Notes: generated by a model from the sequence alone, not told the origin. Shown: positions 9,053 through 19,226, counted from the first letter of the stretch. The stretch is 64,000 nt of DNA from JAGQLF01 sp964437465 (GCA_964437465.1 CAYTGI010000004.1:21613-85612), one strand, 5' to 3'. Made by a program: numbers and translations.

Positions 9053-10050
9053 TGGAGGACGAATTTACTGATGCTAATGTAAAAAATGATTCTGAAGAAA
9101 CTTTTGAAGGTGCGTTACGACCAAAAACATTTGAAGAGATCATAGGAAGAGGAACAGAGAAGAGGAGTATAAGAATAATGATTGATTCAGCAAAGAAAAG
9201 GGATGCTTCAATGGACCATATTCTTTTTCATGGACCTCCAGGTCTTGGGAAAACCACTTTTGCTTATGTTATTGCTAAAGAACTAGGGTATAACCTTCAT
9301 GTAACCAGTGGATCAGTTATCGATAAGGCAGGTGATCTAGCAGCAATATTAACTTCTCTAGAACCTTACTCGGTTTTGTTTATCGATGAAATACATAGAC
9401 TAAAAAGGACTATAGAAGAAATTCTTTACCCAGCAATGGAAGATAATGTTTTGGATATTGTTATAGGTAAAGGTCCAAATGCTAGGACATTAAGGATAGA
9501 TCTACCTAAGTTTACGATTATTGGAGCTACAACAAAGCTTTCAATGATTAGTGCTCCTTTACGAGATAGGTTTGGTATGAATTTTAGGCTTGATTTCTAT
9601 AATGATGATGAGCTAATGCAATTAGTAAACCAAAAAGCTGGAATGATGAATGTTAGTATCCATGACGAGGCCTCAATGGAAATCGCGAAGAGGTCGAGAA
9701 TGACAGCAAGAATAGCAATTAGAATTTTAAAAAGAGTTAGAGATCTTGCAACTGTTAATGATAAAACGCATATTGATTTAGAAACAACAAAGGAAGCTTT
9801 AGAACTTTTAGATATTGATGAGCATGGATTAAACAGGTCAGATAGGGCTATAATGAGAGCACTGATTTCTAATTTTAGTGGACGACCAGTTGGTCTCGGA
9901 ACGCTAGCTGCATCTGTGTCTGAAGAGCCTGAAACAGTAGAAACCGTATATGAGCCATTTCTACTGAAAAAAGGGTTTATTGAAAGAACTCATCGAGGTA
10001 GAATGGCCACTGAGAGAGCATTTGAAATTTATAACAATATCATATTGTAA
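9052..10050 (+). CDS. ruvB: Holliday junction DNA helicase ATPase RuvB
   Basis: 332 aa. AAA+ motor that drives branch migration with RuvA. Walker A is GPPGLGKTT (61-69), Walker B VLFIDEIHR (108-116), sensor 1 GATTK (157-161). The C-terminal winged helix has the family HRGRMAT element. It begins in a TAATG overlap with ruvA and ends in another with the next gene, so three genes are likely coupled. Confidence 0.96.
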   Translation: MEDEFTDANVKNDSEETFEGALRPKTFEEIIGRGTEKRSIRIMIDSAKKRDASMDHILFHGPPGLGKTTFAYVIAKELGYNLHVTSGSVIDKAGDLAAILTSLEPYSVLFIDEIHRLKRTIEEILYPAMEDNVLDIVIGKGPNARTLRIDLPKFTIIGATTKLSMISAPLRDRFGMNFRLDFYNDDELMQLVNQKAGMMNVSIHDEASMEIAKRSRMTARIAIRILKRVRDLATVNDKTHIDLETTKEALELLDIDEHGLNRSDRAIMRALISNFSGRPVGLGTLAASVSEEPETVETVYEPFLLKKGFIERTHRGRMATERAFEIYNNIIL

Positions 10051-11201
10051 TGAAACAAAGAATAGCTGAGATAAGTGTAAGAAATAGGATAATAATAATA
10101 TCTTCAATAATTAGTGGTATTTTCTTTCTATTTACAACTCCTATTTTAAGTTGGTTATTTGCCTTAGTTACCCGTCCTCCAGAGTTGCAGAACATAAGAG
10201 TAATAGCATCTTCAACTACATTAACAGTAACTTGGGATCCAGTAACAGAGATTGATGTAAAAAGTATTGCTATTGAATTCAATGATCAAAGTTACGAGCT
10301 TGAAAGTGATGAAATAAGATTTAATAGAGCAGTGAATGGTGAGATTCCTGAAAATATAACATTTAAAGTAAGGGATAACTTTGGAGCAACAAATTTTACA
10401 GAAGTTGATCTTTCAGAGTTTGGTGAAGTTGATCTTGTAGATGAGATTTTCAATGACTCTAACAATGATTCAAGAGCTAACTCAATAGTTTTTAACAGGA
10501 GCTTATTTTTAGGGGTAATTATTATTGTCGGAACATTTTTTGTTCTAGGATTTAGCTTATCAAGTAGAAAGACAGCTGTTCTTGGGTTATATCCAGCTTT
10601 TGTAATTGTGCCTTATCTTTTCTTGACCTACTCCTTTTTAATAGCTGAAACATTTGAGATAAATAAATTAATACTTTCAACAATTTTTTCACTAGTACTT
10701 TATGCTATATCGTATTTTGTAATTTTAACAACTAATATACTTAATACCTCGTTATCAATAAAAATACCTTTAGAACAGGCTGCTAGAGCTTCACAATTTA
10801 TATTTTCATTGATATCTTCATACATTATTTTAATTTTATTCTTTGGAGTAACATTCAATTTTTTTGAGAAAATACTGCTTATAATTCCACCTATTTTCTA
10901 TCTAACATTTTCAGCTATATTAATGCTTGAAAATATGAAGTTTAATCAAGCAATTATAAGATCGTTAAGCATTACCCTGACACTGATATACGGAATTTTT
11001 GTATTATCCATATGGCCAATAAATTATGTATATGCAATTTTGGCTATTGCGGTTTGTTTCTATATTCTTCTTAGTGTTGCCTTAGAAATAAGACCAAAGC
11101 TTAATAATTATGTCTGGGTAGAGTACGGGGTACTTATCTCACTTATAACATTTCTATTGATTCTTAACAGTAGTTGGGGAATAAATGGAACTATCATTTA
11201 A
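10050..11201 (+). CDS. Polytopic membrane protein with an extracytoplasmic FN3-like domain
   Basis: 383 aa. One N-terminal helix (about 15-35) is followed by a soluble domain of about 90 residues. That domain has the FN3 strand pattern PPELQNIRVIASSTTLTVTW and a DPVTEIDVKS turn. The remainder is about seven or eight membrane helices (150-380). Its start overlaps the ruvB stop. I do not recognise the membrane domain. Linkage to ruvB is probably positional economy rather than a repair role. Confidence 0.75.
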   Translation: MKQRIAEISVRNRIIIISSIISGIFFLFTTPILSWLFALVTRPPELQNIRVIASSTTLTVTWDPVTEIDVKSIAIEFNDQSYELESDEIRFNRAVNGEIPENITFKVRDNFGATNFTEVDLSEFGEVDLVDEIFNDSNNDSRANSIVFNRSLFLGVIIIVGTFFVLGFSLSSRKTAVLGLYPAFVIVPYLFLTYSFLIAETFEINKLILSTIFSLVLYAISYFVILTTNILNTSLSIKIPLEQAARASQFIFSLISSYIILILFFGVTFNFFEKILLIIPPIFYLTFSAILMLENMKFNQAIIRSLSITLTLIYGIFVLSIWPINYVYAILAIAVCFYILLSVALEIRPKLNNYVWVEYGVLISLITFLLILNSSWGINGTII

Positions 11202-11241
11202 AATCATAAATTCTAATATCTAAATTCTAAAAAGTATAGTT

Positions 11242-11595
11242 TCAGGTTAATGTTATTCTCCATGTTTTTGCTTGTCGTTCAATTCCATATTTATCATTAA
11301 TAAATCCACAAGACTCATCACAAACCTTATCGTAAAACCCCCAGCTATCTTTATATCTAGGTCCACTATGAATCAGTAATGCTATTTTATTCTCTTCTTT
11401 ACCAGCATCGTAATAGCTTCTAAAAGTTTTGTTCCAACTCCTTGACCTCTAAACGCTTCTGGAGAGACAAATGCGTTAAGTAATTCAATATATTTAGGTG
11501 GATCTCTAACTGGAATCGAATTCGTCAATGTCATGCACATCTAAATTTAGAGAAGTAAATGATAATTCAGGTTGTTGCCTTTCTTGATTATCCAT
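11242..11595 (-). pseudogene. Decayed GNAT acetyltransferase
   Basis: Three consecutive minus-strand segments read as one GNAT protein, but in different frames. The start is MDNQERQQPELSFTSLNLD (ATG at 11595). After a shift comes VRDPPKYIELLNAFVSP followed by RGQGVGTKLL, the acetyl-CoA-binding motif A. After a second shift comes AGKEENKIALLIHSGPRY, ending in TGA at 11242. At least two frameshifts separate them, so no functional product is expected. The order and lengths suit a complete small GNAT enzyme of about 115 aa. Confidence 0.75.
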
Positions 11596-12347
11596 GACTG
11601 GTTTTTTCAAAGAGTAGGGGAGATAAGCATTTTAAGTAAACAAAATAATGGAACAATTCAATGTTACGATTGTTACGTTTCACGGGGCAGAGTGGATAAC
11701 TCTAAAGGTTGAATATAGGACATGGTTGAAGCTGATTTGCATTACTTGTAAAGAAAAATGATCAATAAGGTTAGTAAATAGTAATAGAAATAATATTTTA
11801 TGAGGTTAATAGTTGTTTCTGATAAACTCCTATGCTCTCGGTAATATCCATCAAAATCTGAAGTTATAGTTACTGAGTATAATTACCCTTATATTGAGTA
11901 AAACACAAAATCGCGAGTGAAGAGAACTTGCTATCTAAATTTCTAAATACTAAAAAAACAAATTCTAAAGCTTTTTTATTTATTTTAAATTTAAAACTCT
12001 CTCTATAGTAATTTTTATATTTTGTTCTATTTTAATCTCTAACGGTTTTAGATCATAAGTTTCAAAAAAATAAAATACTCTTTTCGTTTTATAAAAAATT
12101 TTTTGTATGTTTTTGAGGCTTTATAGGTATAATTGTAAATTACTAGGATGTTTTAATGAGGAAATATACTATTAAATTTATATAAACGCTATAATAGGCG
12201 CTGAGGACCTCGTATCTGTATATGCTTACCCATAGGTACTATTCAGTCTTAGTCAATTCAAGTTGACTTGTTTACAGCTTATTTTGTGCCAAAATAACTT
12301 TATTAAGGTAGTTATCTTTTAAACATTAAATCTTAAAATAAACAATC
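11596..12347. other. AT-rich gene-free stretch with possible coding remnants
   Basis: No supported gene lies here. On the minus strand, 11980 to about 12117 is open and protein-like (KTKRVFYFFETYDLKPLEIK in its middle) but has no clear start or recognised family. A 37-codon plus-strand ORF at 11648-11761 has no supporting evidence. A perfect dyad AGTCAA/TTGACT with a 6-bp spacer sits at 12251-12268, about 80 bp before the Nudix gene, and could be its operator. Overall it reads like decaying accessory DNA next to the GNAT pseudogene. Confidence 0.4.
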
Positions 12348-13064
12348 ATGGAAAATCATTTTATTCAGATGGATATAATGAAGAAATTACTATTTTCTCA
12401 AAATACAAAATTTACAGAATTAAAACCAAATGAAAATATTGAAAATAATCAATTAACATTTCATTTGAATCAATTAATTAAAGACAAACTTGTAGAAAAA
12501 AATTCTGATAAAACATACTCATTAACTTTAAAGGGAAAAGAATATGCAAACCGGATGGATACAGATAAAAAGAAAGCTCAGAAACAAGGTAAGATTGGTG
12601 CAATCACATGTTGTATTAGAGAAAATAAAGATGGTGAGTTTGAATTCTTAATGTATACAAGGAAAAAACATCCTTTTTATAATCACCAAGGTTTTGCCTC
12701 GGGAAAAGTTCCTTACGGTGAATCAGTTGTTGAATCAGCAATTCGAGAACTAAAGGAGGAAACAAATTTAGAGTGTGAAACTGGTCAAGTATTTATGATT
12801 GAACATCATAGAGTCTATAATTCAAGTTCAGAGGAGCTTTTAGAAGATAAATATTTTTATTTTGTAAGATTTGAAAATCCGAATGGAGAGCTAAAAGCTA
12901 ATGAGGAAGGTGAATTTGAGTGGATAACTGAATCTAATTTAGAAGAATTTCTTAAAAAACCTTTTGAATCAATTGATCGTATTTTATATATTGCAAAACG
13001 GCTTAAAGATTTTAAAAAAGAACTTACTTTTGAAGAAATAATACATAAAACTGACTCATTTTAA
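12348..13064 (+). CDS. Nudix hydrolase with N-terminal winged-helix-like region
   Basis: 238 aa. Residues 1-70 have the helix and wing pattern of a small winged-helix DNA-binding domain. Residues about 82-230 are a Nudix fold whose box G-x5-E-x7-RE-L-x-EE spans G119-L141 with all metal-binding Glu residues present. Nudix enzymes cleave nucleoside-diphosphate-linked substrates; the substrate cannot be read from sequence. The combination with a winged helix recalls NrtR-type regulators, but here the order is reversed (wHTH first). It stands alone and is followed by a strong terminator. Confidence 0.88.
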   Translation: MENHFIQMDIMKKLLFSQNTKFTELKPNENIENNQLTFHLNQLIKDKLVEKNSDKTYSLTLKGKEYANRMDTDKKKAQKQGKIGAITCCIRENKDGEFEFLMYTRKKHPFYNHQGFASGKVPYGESVVESAIRELKEETNLECETGQVFMIEHHRVYNSSSEELLEDKYFYFVRFENPNGELKANEEGEFEWITESNLEEFLKKPFESIDRILYIAKRLKDFKKELTFEEIIHKTDSF

Positions 13065-13087
13065 TAGTCTGGCTACTCTCTTTTCTT

Positions 13088-13127
13088 AAGTAGAGAAGAG
13101 CGATTCAGCTCTTCTCTACTTTTCCTT
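13088..13127 (+). terminator. Intrinsic terminator after the Nudix gene
   Basis: A 14-bp perfect stem (13088-13101 with 13108-13121, hexanucleotide loop GATTCA) is followed by a T-rich run on the plus strand. The stop codon of the convergent 71-aa gene lies in the loop, so the hairpin also forms in the transcript from the opposite strand. Confidence 0.85.
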
Positions 13128-13320
13128 TTTTTATTCTACCCTTTGCTAAGTAAATTAAGTTATCAATTCGATATTGTCTTCCACAAGTGGTTTTTGTTGA
13201 ACATTCTTCTCCGTTCAGGTTAAAATGCTTAATAATCATATTGCGAATTTCATTGTGTGGTAAACAAAAAAGACTATCTATTTTTTCTAGATAGTCTTTA
13301 GTTTCTTTAAAAGTTGGCAT
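13105..13320 (-). CDS. Small protein downstream of gyrA
   Basis: 71 aa. The ATG at 13320 follows the gyrA stop with no gap, which supports translation by coupling. It is charged and contains two cysteines (EECSTKTTC) in the middle and a basic tail. Its 3' end runs into the terminator hairpin shared with the Nudix gene. The family is not recognised. Placement makes it likely real, but homologues would be needed for certainty. Confidence 0.55.
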   Translation of the reverse strand: MPTFKETKDYLEKIDSLFCLPHNEIRNMIIKHFNLNGEECSTKTTCGRQYRIDNLIYLAKGRIKKGKVEKS

Positions 13321-15948
13321 TTAAACAATCGCTAATGCAGCAACATTATCATCTCCCTTTAACTTCATTAACCTTACTCCACTGGTCTGTCTACCCTGCA
13401 CTGGTAAGTCTTTAGTAGGAATTCTTACTGCTTGACCTTTCTCACTTAAGATTAGTAATTCTTTATCAGGGTGATCTAATAGTCTAGCAGAAGCTACATT
13501 TCCAGTTTTCTTATTAACTCTCATTGCAAAAATTCCTGTTCCTCCTCTATTTTGCATTGTGAACTCCTTAATTTTTGTCATTTTTCCATATCCTTTTTCT
13601 GAAACAGTTAAAACAAAATCTTCGGTATTTCTTATAACATCCATAGATTTCATAGTATCACCTTCCTTTAGCCTAATTCCTCTAACACCTTTTGATGATC
13701 TACCAGTTGCTCTAACATCTTCCTCTTTGAAGTGTATTGATTTAGCAAAACTTGTGATCAAAATTATCTCACTATCTCCTGTTGTTGGTCGAACCCAAAC
13801 AAGTTCGTCACCATCATCAAGAGTAATAGCAATAAGTCCATTAGATCTAATGCTTTCAAACTCATCGAGAGAAGTCTTCTTGACTACTCCACCCTTTGTA
13901 GCCATAAATAAATATTTATAATCAAATCCTTCTTTTTCAGTTAACTCTTCTCCTTCTTGTGCAATGTCCTCATCTACAATTCCTCCACTCTCTTTTCTAG
14001 TCAATACACTTGTTACTAATTCATTGTTTTTCATCTGTACAAGATTTACAATTGGTAATCCCTTTGCTGTTCTTGAGTATTCAGGGATTTCGTAAACTTT
14101 AAGAGAATAGACTTTTCCTTTGTTGGTGAAGAATAATATTTGATCGTGAGTAGTACATGTAAATACATGTCTTACCGCATCATCATCTTTTGTAGTTAAT
14201 GCTTTTTTACCGACTCCTCCTCTCTTTTGCCTTTGGTAGGTATCAGTTTTGATTCGCTTAATATAACCTTGTTCGCTAATTGTAACGATTGTCTCTTCTT
14301 CTGCAATAAGATCTTCCTCATTTATTTCTCCTGGTTTATTTTTAAATACCTTAGTTTTTCTTTCATCACCCATCTTCTCTTTTAACTCAGCTAATTCATC
14401 ATTTATTATTTCAATAACCATTTTTGGAGTATTTAGGATTTTTAATGTATCTTTTATACTTTGGATTACATCTTTATACTCTTGCTCAATCTTCAATCTT
14501 TCTAGTGCTGCTAGCTTTCTTAATTGCATGTCGAGGATTGCTTGTGCTTGAATTTCAGATAATTTGAAATTACTCATTAATGCATCTCTAGCTTTATCTG
14601 CGTCTTCCGATTCTCTAATAATCCGGATTATCTCATCTATATTATCAAGAGCAATCATTAATCCTTCTAAGATATGTTCTCTTTCTCGTAGTTTAGCTAA
14701 TTCAAATTCATTTCTTCTAACTACAATCTCTTGTCTATGGGAAATATATAGTTCAAGAATTTTCTTTAAAGGTAAGAGTTGAGGTTCTCCATCAACTAAT
14801 GCAAGCATATTTGCATTAAAAGCTTTCTGCATTTCTGTGAATTTATATAGTTGGTTCTCAACTGTTTTTGGAATAACATCTCTTTTAAGCTCAATAACTA
14901 TTCGAATCCCTTCTCTATTTGATTCATCTCTAAGATCTGTAATACCTTCAATCTTCTTATCTTTGTATAAATTAGCTATCTTAGCTATTAATGCTGCTTT
15001 GTTAACTTGATAAGGTAGTTCAGTAACAATAATTCTATACTTACCTCCTTTCATTTCCTCAATGTTAGAGACCGCTCTCATTAGTGCTCTACCCTTTCCT
15101 GTCTCGTAAATTTTATCTATCTCTGTTCGATCGTACATCTCTCCTCTAGTTGGAAAGTCAGGACCCTTAATGTGTTTTAATAATGCTTTGAGCTCTACTG
15201 GAGAATTGAACTTGATAAATCTATTCTTAGGTAATTCTTTTAAATCCTCTACTCTTCGAATATCTTCGTCATAATTAACTTTGGCAAATGTTTCATCCTC
15301 TTCCCATATATTTTCCTCAGCAAGCATTTCTTGAATAGCATTAACGACTTCAGTAAGGTTATGAGGTGGAATTTTTGTAGCCATTCCTACAGCAATTCCC
15401 TCATTTCCGTTAACCAAAAGATTCGGAAGCAACCCTGGTAAAACTGTTGGCTCTTCTTCGTTTCCATCATAATTATCTACATAATCAACTGTGTTTTTGT
15501 CTAATCCTTCTAAAATCTTTGCTCCAAACTTATCTAGTCTTGCTTCGATATACCTCATTGCAGCTGGAGGATCTCCATCAATAGACCCAAAGTTTCCCTG
15601 TCCATCAATAAGTGTATATCTCATATTAAACTCCTGCCCCATTCGGACAAGGGCGTCCGAAATAGATGAATCACCATGTGGGTGGTATTTACCCATTGCT
15701 TCTCCCACAATTCTTGCTACTTTCTTATACCCGCTACCAGGCATAATATTCATTTTTTGCATTGTGTACAGAATTCTTCTTTGAACCGGTTTTAATCCAT
15801 CTCTTACATCCGGAAGAGCTCTGGATACAATAACGCTCATGGCGTAGTTGATATAGCTTTGCTTCAACTCTTCGGTAATGTTTTGGTTTTTAATACCAGG
15901 AGTTAATGGTTCTTCCATTTTTTCGGTATTATCTTTTTCGTCTGCCAT
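13321..15948 (-). CDS. gyrA: DNA gyrase subunit A
   Basis: 875 aa, normal length. GyrA cuts and rejoins DNA to introduce negative supercoils with GyrB. The catalytic tyrosine is Y133 in AAMRYIEARL. The quinolone-determining region reads KYHPHGDSSISDALVRM with Ser94 and Asp98, the wild-type (sensitive) residues. The C-terminal beta-pinwheel is present; its GyrA box reads QKRGGVG near residue 570, with Val where Arg or Lys is usual. gyrB lies 82 bp upstream in the same orientation. Confidence 0.97.
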   Translation of the reverse strand: MADEKDNTEKMEEPLTPGIKNQNITEELKQSYINYAMSVIVSRALPDVRDGLKPVQRRILYTMQKMNIMPGSGYKKVARIVGEAMGKYHPHGDSSISDALVRMGQEFNMRYTLIDGQGNFGSIDGDPPAAMRYIEARLDKFGAKILEGLDKNTVDYVDNYDGNEEEPTVLPGLLPNLLVNGNEGIAVGMATKIPPHNLTEVVNAIQEMLAEENIWEEDETFAKVNYDEDIRRVEDLKELPKNRFIKFNSPVELKALLKHIKGPDFPTRGEMYDRTEIDKIYETGKGRALMRAVSNIEEMKGGKYRIIVTELPYQVNKAALIAKIANLYKDKKIEGITDLRDESNREGIRIVIELKRDVIPKTVENQLYKFTEMQKAFNANMLALVDGEPQLLPLKKILELYISHRQEIVVRRNEFELAKLREREHILEGLMIALDNIDEIIRIIRESEDADKARDALMSNFKLSEIQAQAILDMQLRKLAALERLKIEQEYKDVIQSIKDTLKILNTPKMVIEIINDELAELKEKMGDERKTKVFKNKPGEINEEDLIAEEETIVTISEQGYIKRIKTDTYQRQKRGGVGKKALTTKDDDAVRHVFTCTTHDQILFFTNKGKVYSLKVYEIPEYSRTAKGLPIVNLVQMKNNELVTSVLTRKESGGIVDEDIAQEGEELTEKEGFDYKYLFMATKGGVVKKTSLDEFESIRSNGLIAITLDDGDELVWVRPTTGDSEIILITSFAKSIHFKEEDVRATGRSSKGVRGIRLKEGDTMKSMDVIRNTEDFVLTVSEKGYGKMTKIKEFTMQNRGGTGIFAMRVNKKTGNVASARLLDHPDKELLILSEKGQAVRIPTKDLPVQGRQTSGVRLMKLKGDDNVAALAIV

Positions 15949-16030
15949 AATAAGTTGTTAGTTTCTAGTTATTAGTTTTTAGTAAATAAATTTCACTGCT
16001 AAAGGTTTAAAGCCAATAGCTTATAGCTTT

Positions 16031-17947
16031 TTAAACATCTAATTCAGCCTCCTGACTGTAAGTTTGAATATATTTCTTTCTTGGAGGAACATCATTTCCC
16101 ATCAAAACATCAAATAATTTATCTGCTTCCTCCATATCCTCTACAATTACTTTCTTTAGTACTCTTGTTTCAGGATCCATAGTTGTCTCCCATAATTGAT
16201 CTGCATTCATTTCTCCTAAACCTTTAAATCGTTGGATTGTAGGAGATTTTTTAGGTGCTCTTTCCTTTAGTAATTTTTGTAATTCCGCATCATCCTTAAC
16301 CCAAACTGTATCGTTAGCTGAGAATGTTACCTTATATAAAGGTGGTTGAGCTATGTATAAATGTCCAGCTTCGATTATTGGCTTTAGTAGCCTATAAAAT
16401 GTTGTCAACATTAATGTATTAATATGAGCTCCATCAACATCTGCGTCAGCCATTAATACTATAGTATGGTATCTAAGTTTTTTGACATCCATCTCTGGCC
16501 CAACACCAGTACCTAGAGCTCTAATAAGATCTGCCATTTCATTATTTGAGAGAACTTTATCAAGTCTATATTTTTCTGCATTAATAGGTTTACCTCTTAA
16601 TGGAAAAATAGCTTGAGTATGTCGGTTTCTACCCTGTTTTGCAGGTCCACCAGCTGAATCTCCCTCTACAATATATAGCTCAGATTCTTCAGGTCTTTTA
16701 CTAGAACAATCAGCTAGTTTTCCTGGTAACCCTCCTCCTTCAAGCGCACCTTTTCTAACAACAGCATCTCTTGCAGCTTTTGCAGCACTTCTTGCCTTAT
16801 TAGCTAGGATAACTCTTCCAGTTATTGCTCTTGCTTCTTTAGGATTTTCAATTAAAAATGCTTTTAGCTGTCTTTCAACCAATTGTCTAACCGGTCCGTT
16901 TACCTCAGTGTTATTTAATTTTATCTTTGTTTGTCCTTCAAATTGAGGGTCTGAAATTTTAACTGAGATTGCAGCAGTAAGTCCTTCACGAACATCTTCT
17001 CCAGTTAGCTTAAGAGTTTTTTCTTTCTCGTTACCGAATTCGTTAATATAGCTGTTTATTGTTCGAGTAAGTGCTGATCTTAGACCTGAAAGATGAGTTC
17101 CTCCCTCAGGATTATGAACATTGTTTGCGAATGCATACTCTCTTGTCTGAAGGTCATCGGTATACTGAATTGATACTTCAATATCTACATCTTCAACCAT
17201 CTCACTAGCGTAAAAGATCTTATCTTGGATAGGTTTTAAATGCATATTTATATGCCTTACATATGACTTAAGTCCACCTTCAAAATAAAATCCGTAAAAC
17301 TTATCTCCCTTCTCATCTTTATCAATATAAGTAAATCTAACTCCTCCATTCAAATACGCGTTTTGTCTTAATCTATCCTGAATCTGTTTTTCTTTAAATT
17401 CAACAGTCTCAAAGATTGTGTCATCAGGAAGGAAATTTATTACAGTACCAGACCTATCTGATTTCCCAACTTCTTTTACTGGGCCTTTTGGTATTCCTTC
17501 CTCGTATTCTTGAACATGTAATTTCCCATCTTTATGAACTTCAATTCTACATTTTTTAGAAAGTGCATTTACAACTGAAAGTCCAACACCGTGTAGACCA
17601 GAACTAACCTTGTATGTATCACTATCAAACTTCCCTCCTGCATGAAGAACTGTAGCAGCGATTTCTAATGCACTTATTTTTTCAGTTGGGTGAATATCAA
17701 CAGGGATTCCTCTTCCGTTATCACTAACAGTTACAGACCCATCATCTTCTAAAGTCACACTTACTTCGCTTGCATATCCAGCTAATGCTTCATCAATACC
17801 GTTATCTACAAGTTCCCAAATCATATGGTGAAGACCTTCGTTATCTGTTCCTCCAATATACATAGCAGGTCTTTTTCTTACAGCTTCAAGTCCTTTTAGT
17901 ACTCTAATGTTAGAAGCTGAATATTCACTTTTACCAATGTCTGACAT
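16031..17947 (-). CDS. gyrB: DNA gyrase subunit B
   Basis: 638 aa. The GHKL ATPase domain shows ELVDNGIDEALAG, DNGRGIPVDIHP and GLHGVGLSVVNALS. The TOPRIM domain has EGDSAGG and the metal-binding MADADVDGAHI. The PLRGKPINAEK segment and the C-terminal QRFKGLGEMNADQLWETTMD are canonical. It is upstream of gyrA and probably co-transcribed. Length matches the short (Gram-positive type) GyrB without the enterobacterial insert. Confidence 0.97.
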   Translation of the reverse strand: MSDIGKSEYSASNIRVLKGLEAVRKRPAMYIGGTDNEGLHHMIWELVDNGIDEALAGYASEVSVTLEDDGSVTVSDNGRGIPVDIHPTEKISALEIAATVLHAGGKFDSDTYKVSSGLHGVGLSVVNALSKKCRIEVHKDGKLHVQEYEEGIPKGPVKEVGKSDRSGTVINFLPDDTIFETVEFKEKQIQDRLRQNAYLNGGVRFTYIDKDEKGDKFYGFYFEGGLKSYVRHINMHLKPIQDKIFYASEMVEDVDIEVSIQYTDDLQTREYAFANNVHNPEGGTHLSGLRSALTRTINSYINEFGNEKEKTLKLTGEDVREGLTAAISVKISDPQFEGQTKIKLNNTEVNGPVRQLVERQLKAFLIENPKEARAITGRVILANKARSAAKAARDAVVRKGALEGGGLPGKLADCSSKRPEESELYIVEGDSAGGPAKQGRNRHTQAIFPLRGKPINAEKYRLDKVLSNNEMADLIRALGTGVGPEMDVKKLRYHTIVLMADADVDGAHINTLMLTTFYRLLKPIIEAGHLYIAQPPLYKVTFSANDTVWVKDDAELQKLLKERAPKKSPTIQRFKGLGEMNADQLWETTMDPETRVLKKVIVEDMEEADKLFDVLMGNDVPPRKKYIQTYSQEAELDV

Positions 17948-17978
17948 AATTAAATCAGTTTCTAAAAAATAATTAACG

Positions 17979-18491
17979 TTACTTTATACCATTTTTTTTG
18001 GAAGTTTCATCAAAAAAGATGTGTTTAATTGCTACTTCTAGTTCACCTATAGTAGGGGTACTATACACTAGAATAGCTGCTAGTAGAATTGATAAAAAAC
18101 TTACTAATACATCTTCTATCTCAGCATATCTTCCACTAATAGAAGTCTGGATAAACTCATCCATGACGGCTATTAGTAATGATGATAACACACTTACTAC
18201 TACTAACAAGGTCTCAATTATTAAAACGAACACTACATCTTCTTGCTTTTCCTTTTTTGAATGCCATTTTGAAAGTCTTGAAACTGTAGATCTTAATGTA
18301 GCAATTAAAGATCTATAAATAAGTAGGAATAATAGACCGTAAAGGGTCATTCTATATATAGTTTTTATTATTAATTCAAATTGAGAATTATCATCTGCAA
18401 GATATGGGACAGTAGCTAACCAAAAAATTAACGCAATAAATAACAATGTACTTCCCCAAGCGTATATCAAAAAACCGATAGTCTTATTCAT
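17979..18491 (-). CDS. Four-helix integral membrane protein
   Basis: 170 aa with four predicted membrane helices (about 7-27, 45-63, 88-112 and 130-147). A basic cytoplasmic loop separates helices 2 and 3 (RSTVSRLSKWHSKKEKQE), and a charged C-terminus ends in Lys residues. Its start overlaps the end of the delta'-like gene by 8 bp and it lies 31 bp before gyrB. The family is not recognised; no catalytic motif is seen. Confidence 0.7.
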   Translation of the reverse strand: MNKTIGFLIYAWGSTLLFIALIFWLATVPYLADDNSQFELIIKTIYRMTLYGLLFLLIYRSLIATLRSTVSRLSKWHSKKEKQEDVVFVLIIETLLVVVSVLSSLLIAVMDEFIQTSISGRYAEIEDVLVSFLSILLAAILVYSTPTIGELEVAIKHIFFDETSKKNGIK

Positions 18492-19146
18492 TATTTCTCA
18501 GGTTAATTAAAATTGAGTTTGCAATGAGCTTAGTGTTTACATTTGAATAAACAGCTTTTTGCCATTTCTCCAACAATTCTATCATATTCTTATTTCTATT
18601 CCACAACATATTAGCGGTTGTTTCATGATTAAATGCGTTTAAAAGAGAGTCTAAAAACTCTTGTAGGTCTACTCTATTTTCTGAAGCTTTATAAATAGTG
18701 TTTTTTTGATGCAAATATTTAGAATTTAGAAACTCCTTAATATTTTCAATTTTTATATCTAAAGTACTGTGTGATTCTAATATCCTACATCTAGATAATA
18801 TTGTTTCTAGTAAAGAGTCTTTATTATTAGTCACAAGCACTATTTGAGAAAGATTTCCAGGTTCTTCTAAGATTTTTAATAAAGAATTTTGAGCATGGAC
18901 AGTTAATTTTTCTGAATTGAAAATGAATGCTGCTCTTGGAGCTTCAGTTCTTAATCCACTCCATTCAGCTACTCTATTTATGTTCTCAATACCTATGTTA
19001 GATTTACCCTGGTCTAAATTAATTTCTAATTCGTAATTTTTATTGGGTTTTTTTGCAGTAATTTTTTCAAGGTTTTTATAAATTTCTTCTTTGATTGAAT
19101 CCATATCCGAATCCCTGTCTACAAAAATTATTGATTGAAGAAACAT
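18484..19146 (-). CDS. holB: DNA polymerase III delta'-like clamp-loader subunit, short
   Basis: 220 aa. The clamp-loader signatures AQNSLLKILEEPG and ILSRCRILE (the SRC motif) are clear, preceded by EAPRAAFIFNSEKLT. No Walker A P-loop is visible, as expected for delta', which contributes the arginine finger but does not hydrolyse ATP. The protein is about two thirds of the usual length: the zinc module and part of the C-terminal collar domain are missing or minimal. It is divergent from pilB across an 80-bp intergenic region. Confidence 0.8.
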   Translation of the reverse strand: MFLQSIIFVDRDSDMDSIKEEIYKNLEKITAKKPNKNYELEINLDQGKSNIGIENINRVAEWSGLRTEAPRAAFIFNSEKLTVHAQNSLLKILEEPGNLSQIVLVTNNKDSLLETILSRCRILESHSTLDIKIENIKEFLNSKYLHQKNTIYKASENRVDLQEFLDSLLNAFNHETTANMLWNRNKNMIELLEKWQKAVYSNVNTKLIANSILINLRNNE

Positions 19147-19212
19147 AGCTATCTTAGTTTAAAATCTAGAGTAAAATAGTGTAAATTGTAATGTAATAGT
19201 TTAGTTTTTTTG

Positions 19213-19218
19213 TATAAA
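19213..19218 (+). promoter_or_regulatory. Candidate -10 box for the pilus operon
   Basis: TATAAA ends eight bases before the pilB ATG at 19227, so a transcript from here would have almost no leader. No good -35 hexamer is visible; a TTGTAA at 19186 is too far upstream for a normal spacer. Confidence 0.4.
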
Positions 19219-19226
19219 TATAGCAT

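Noticed and set aside
11648..11761. 37-codon plus-strand ORF
   Set aside because: It has no coupling, promoter or family resemblance, and sits in a decaying region.
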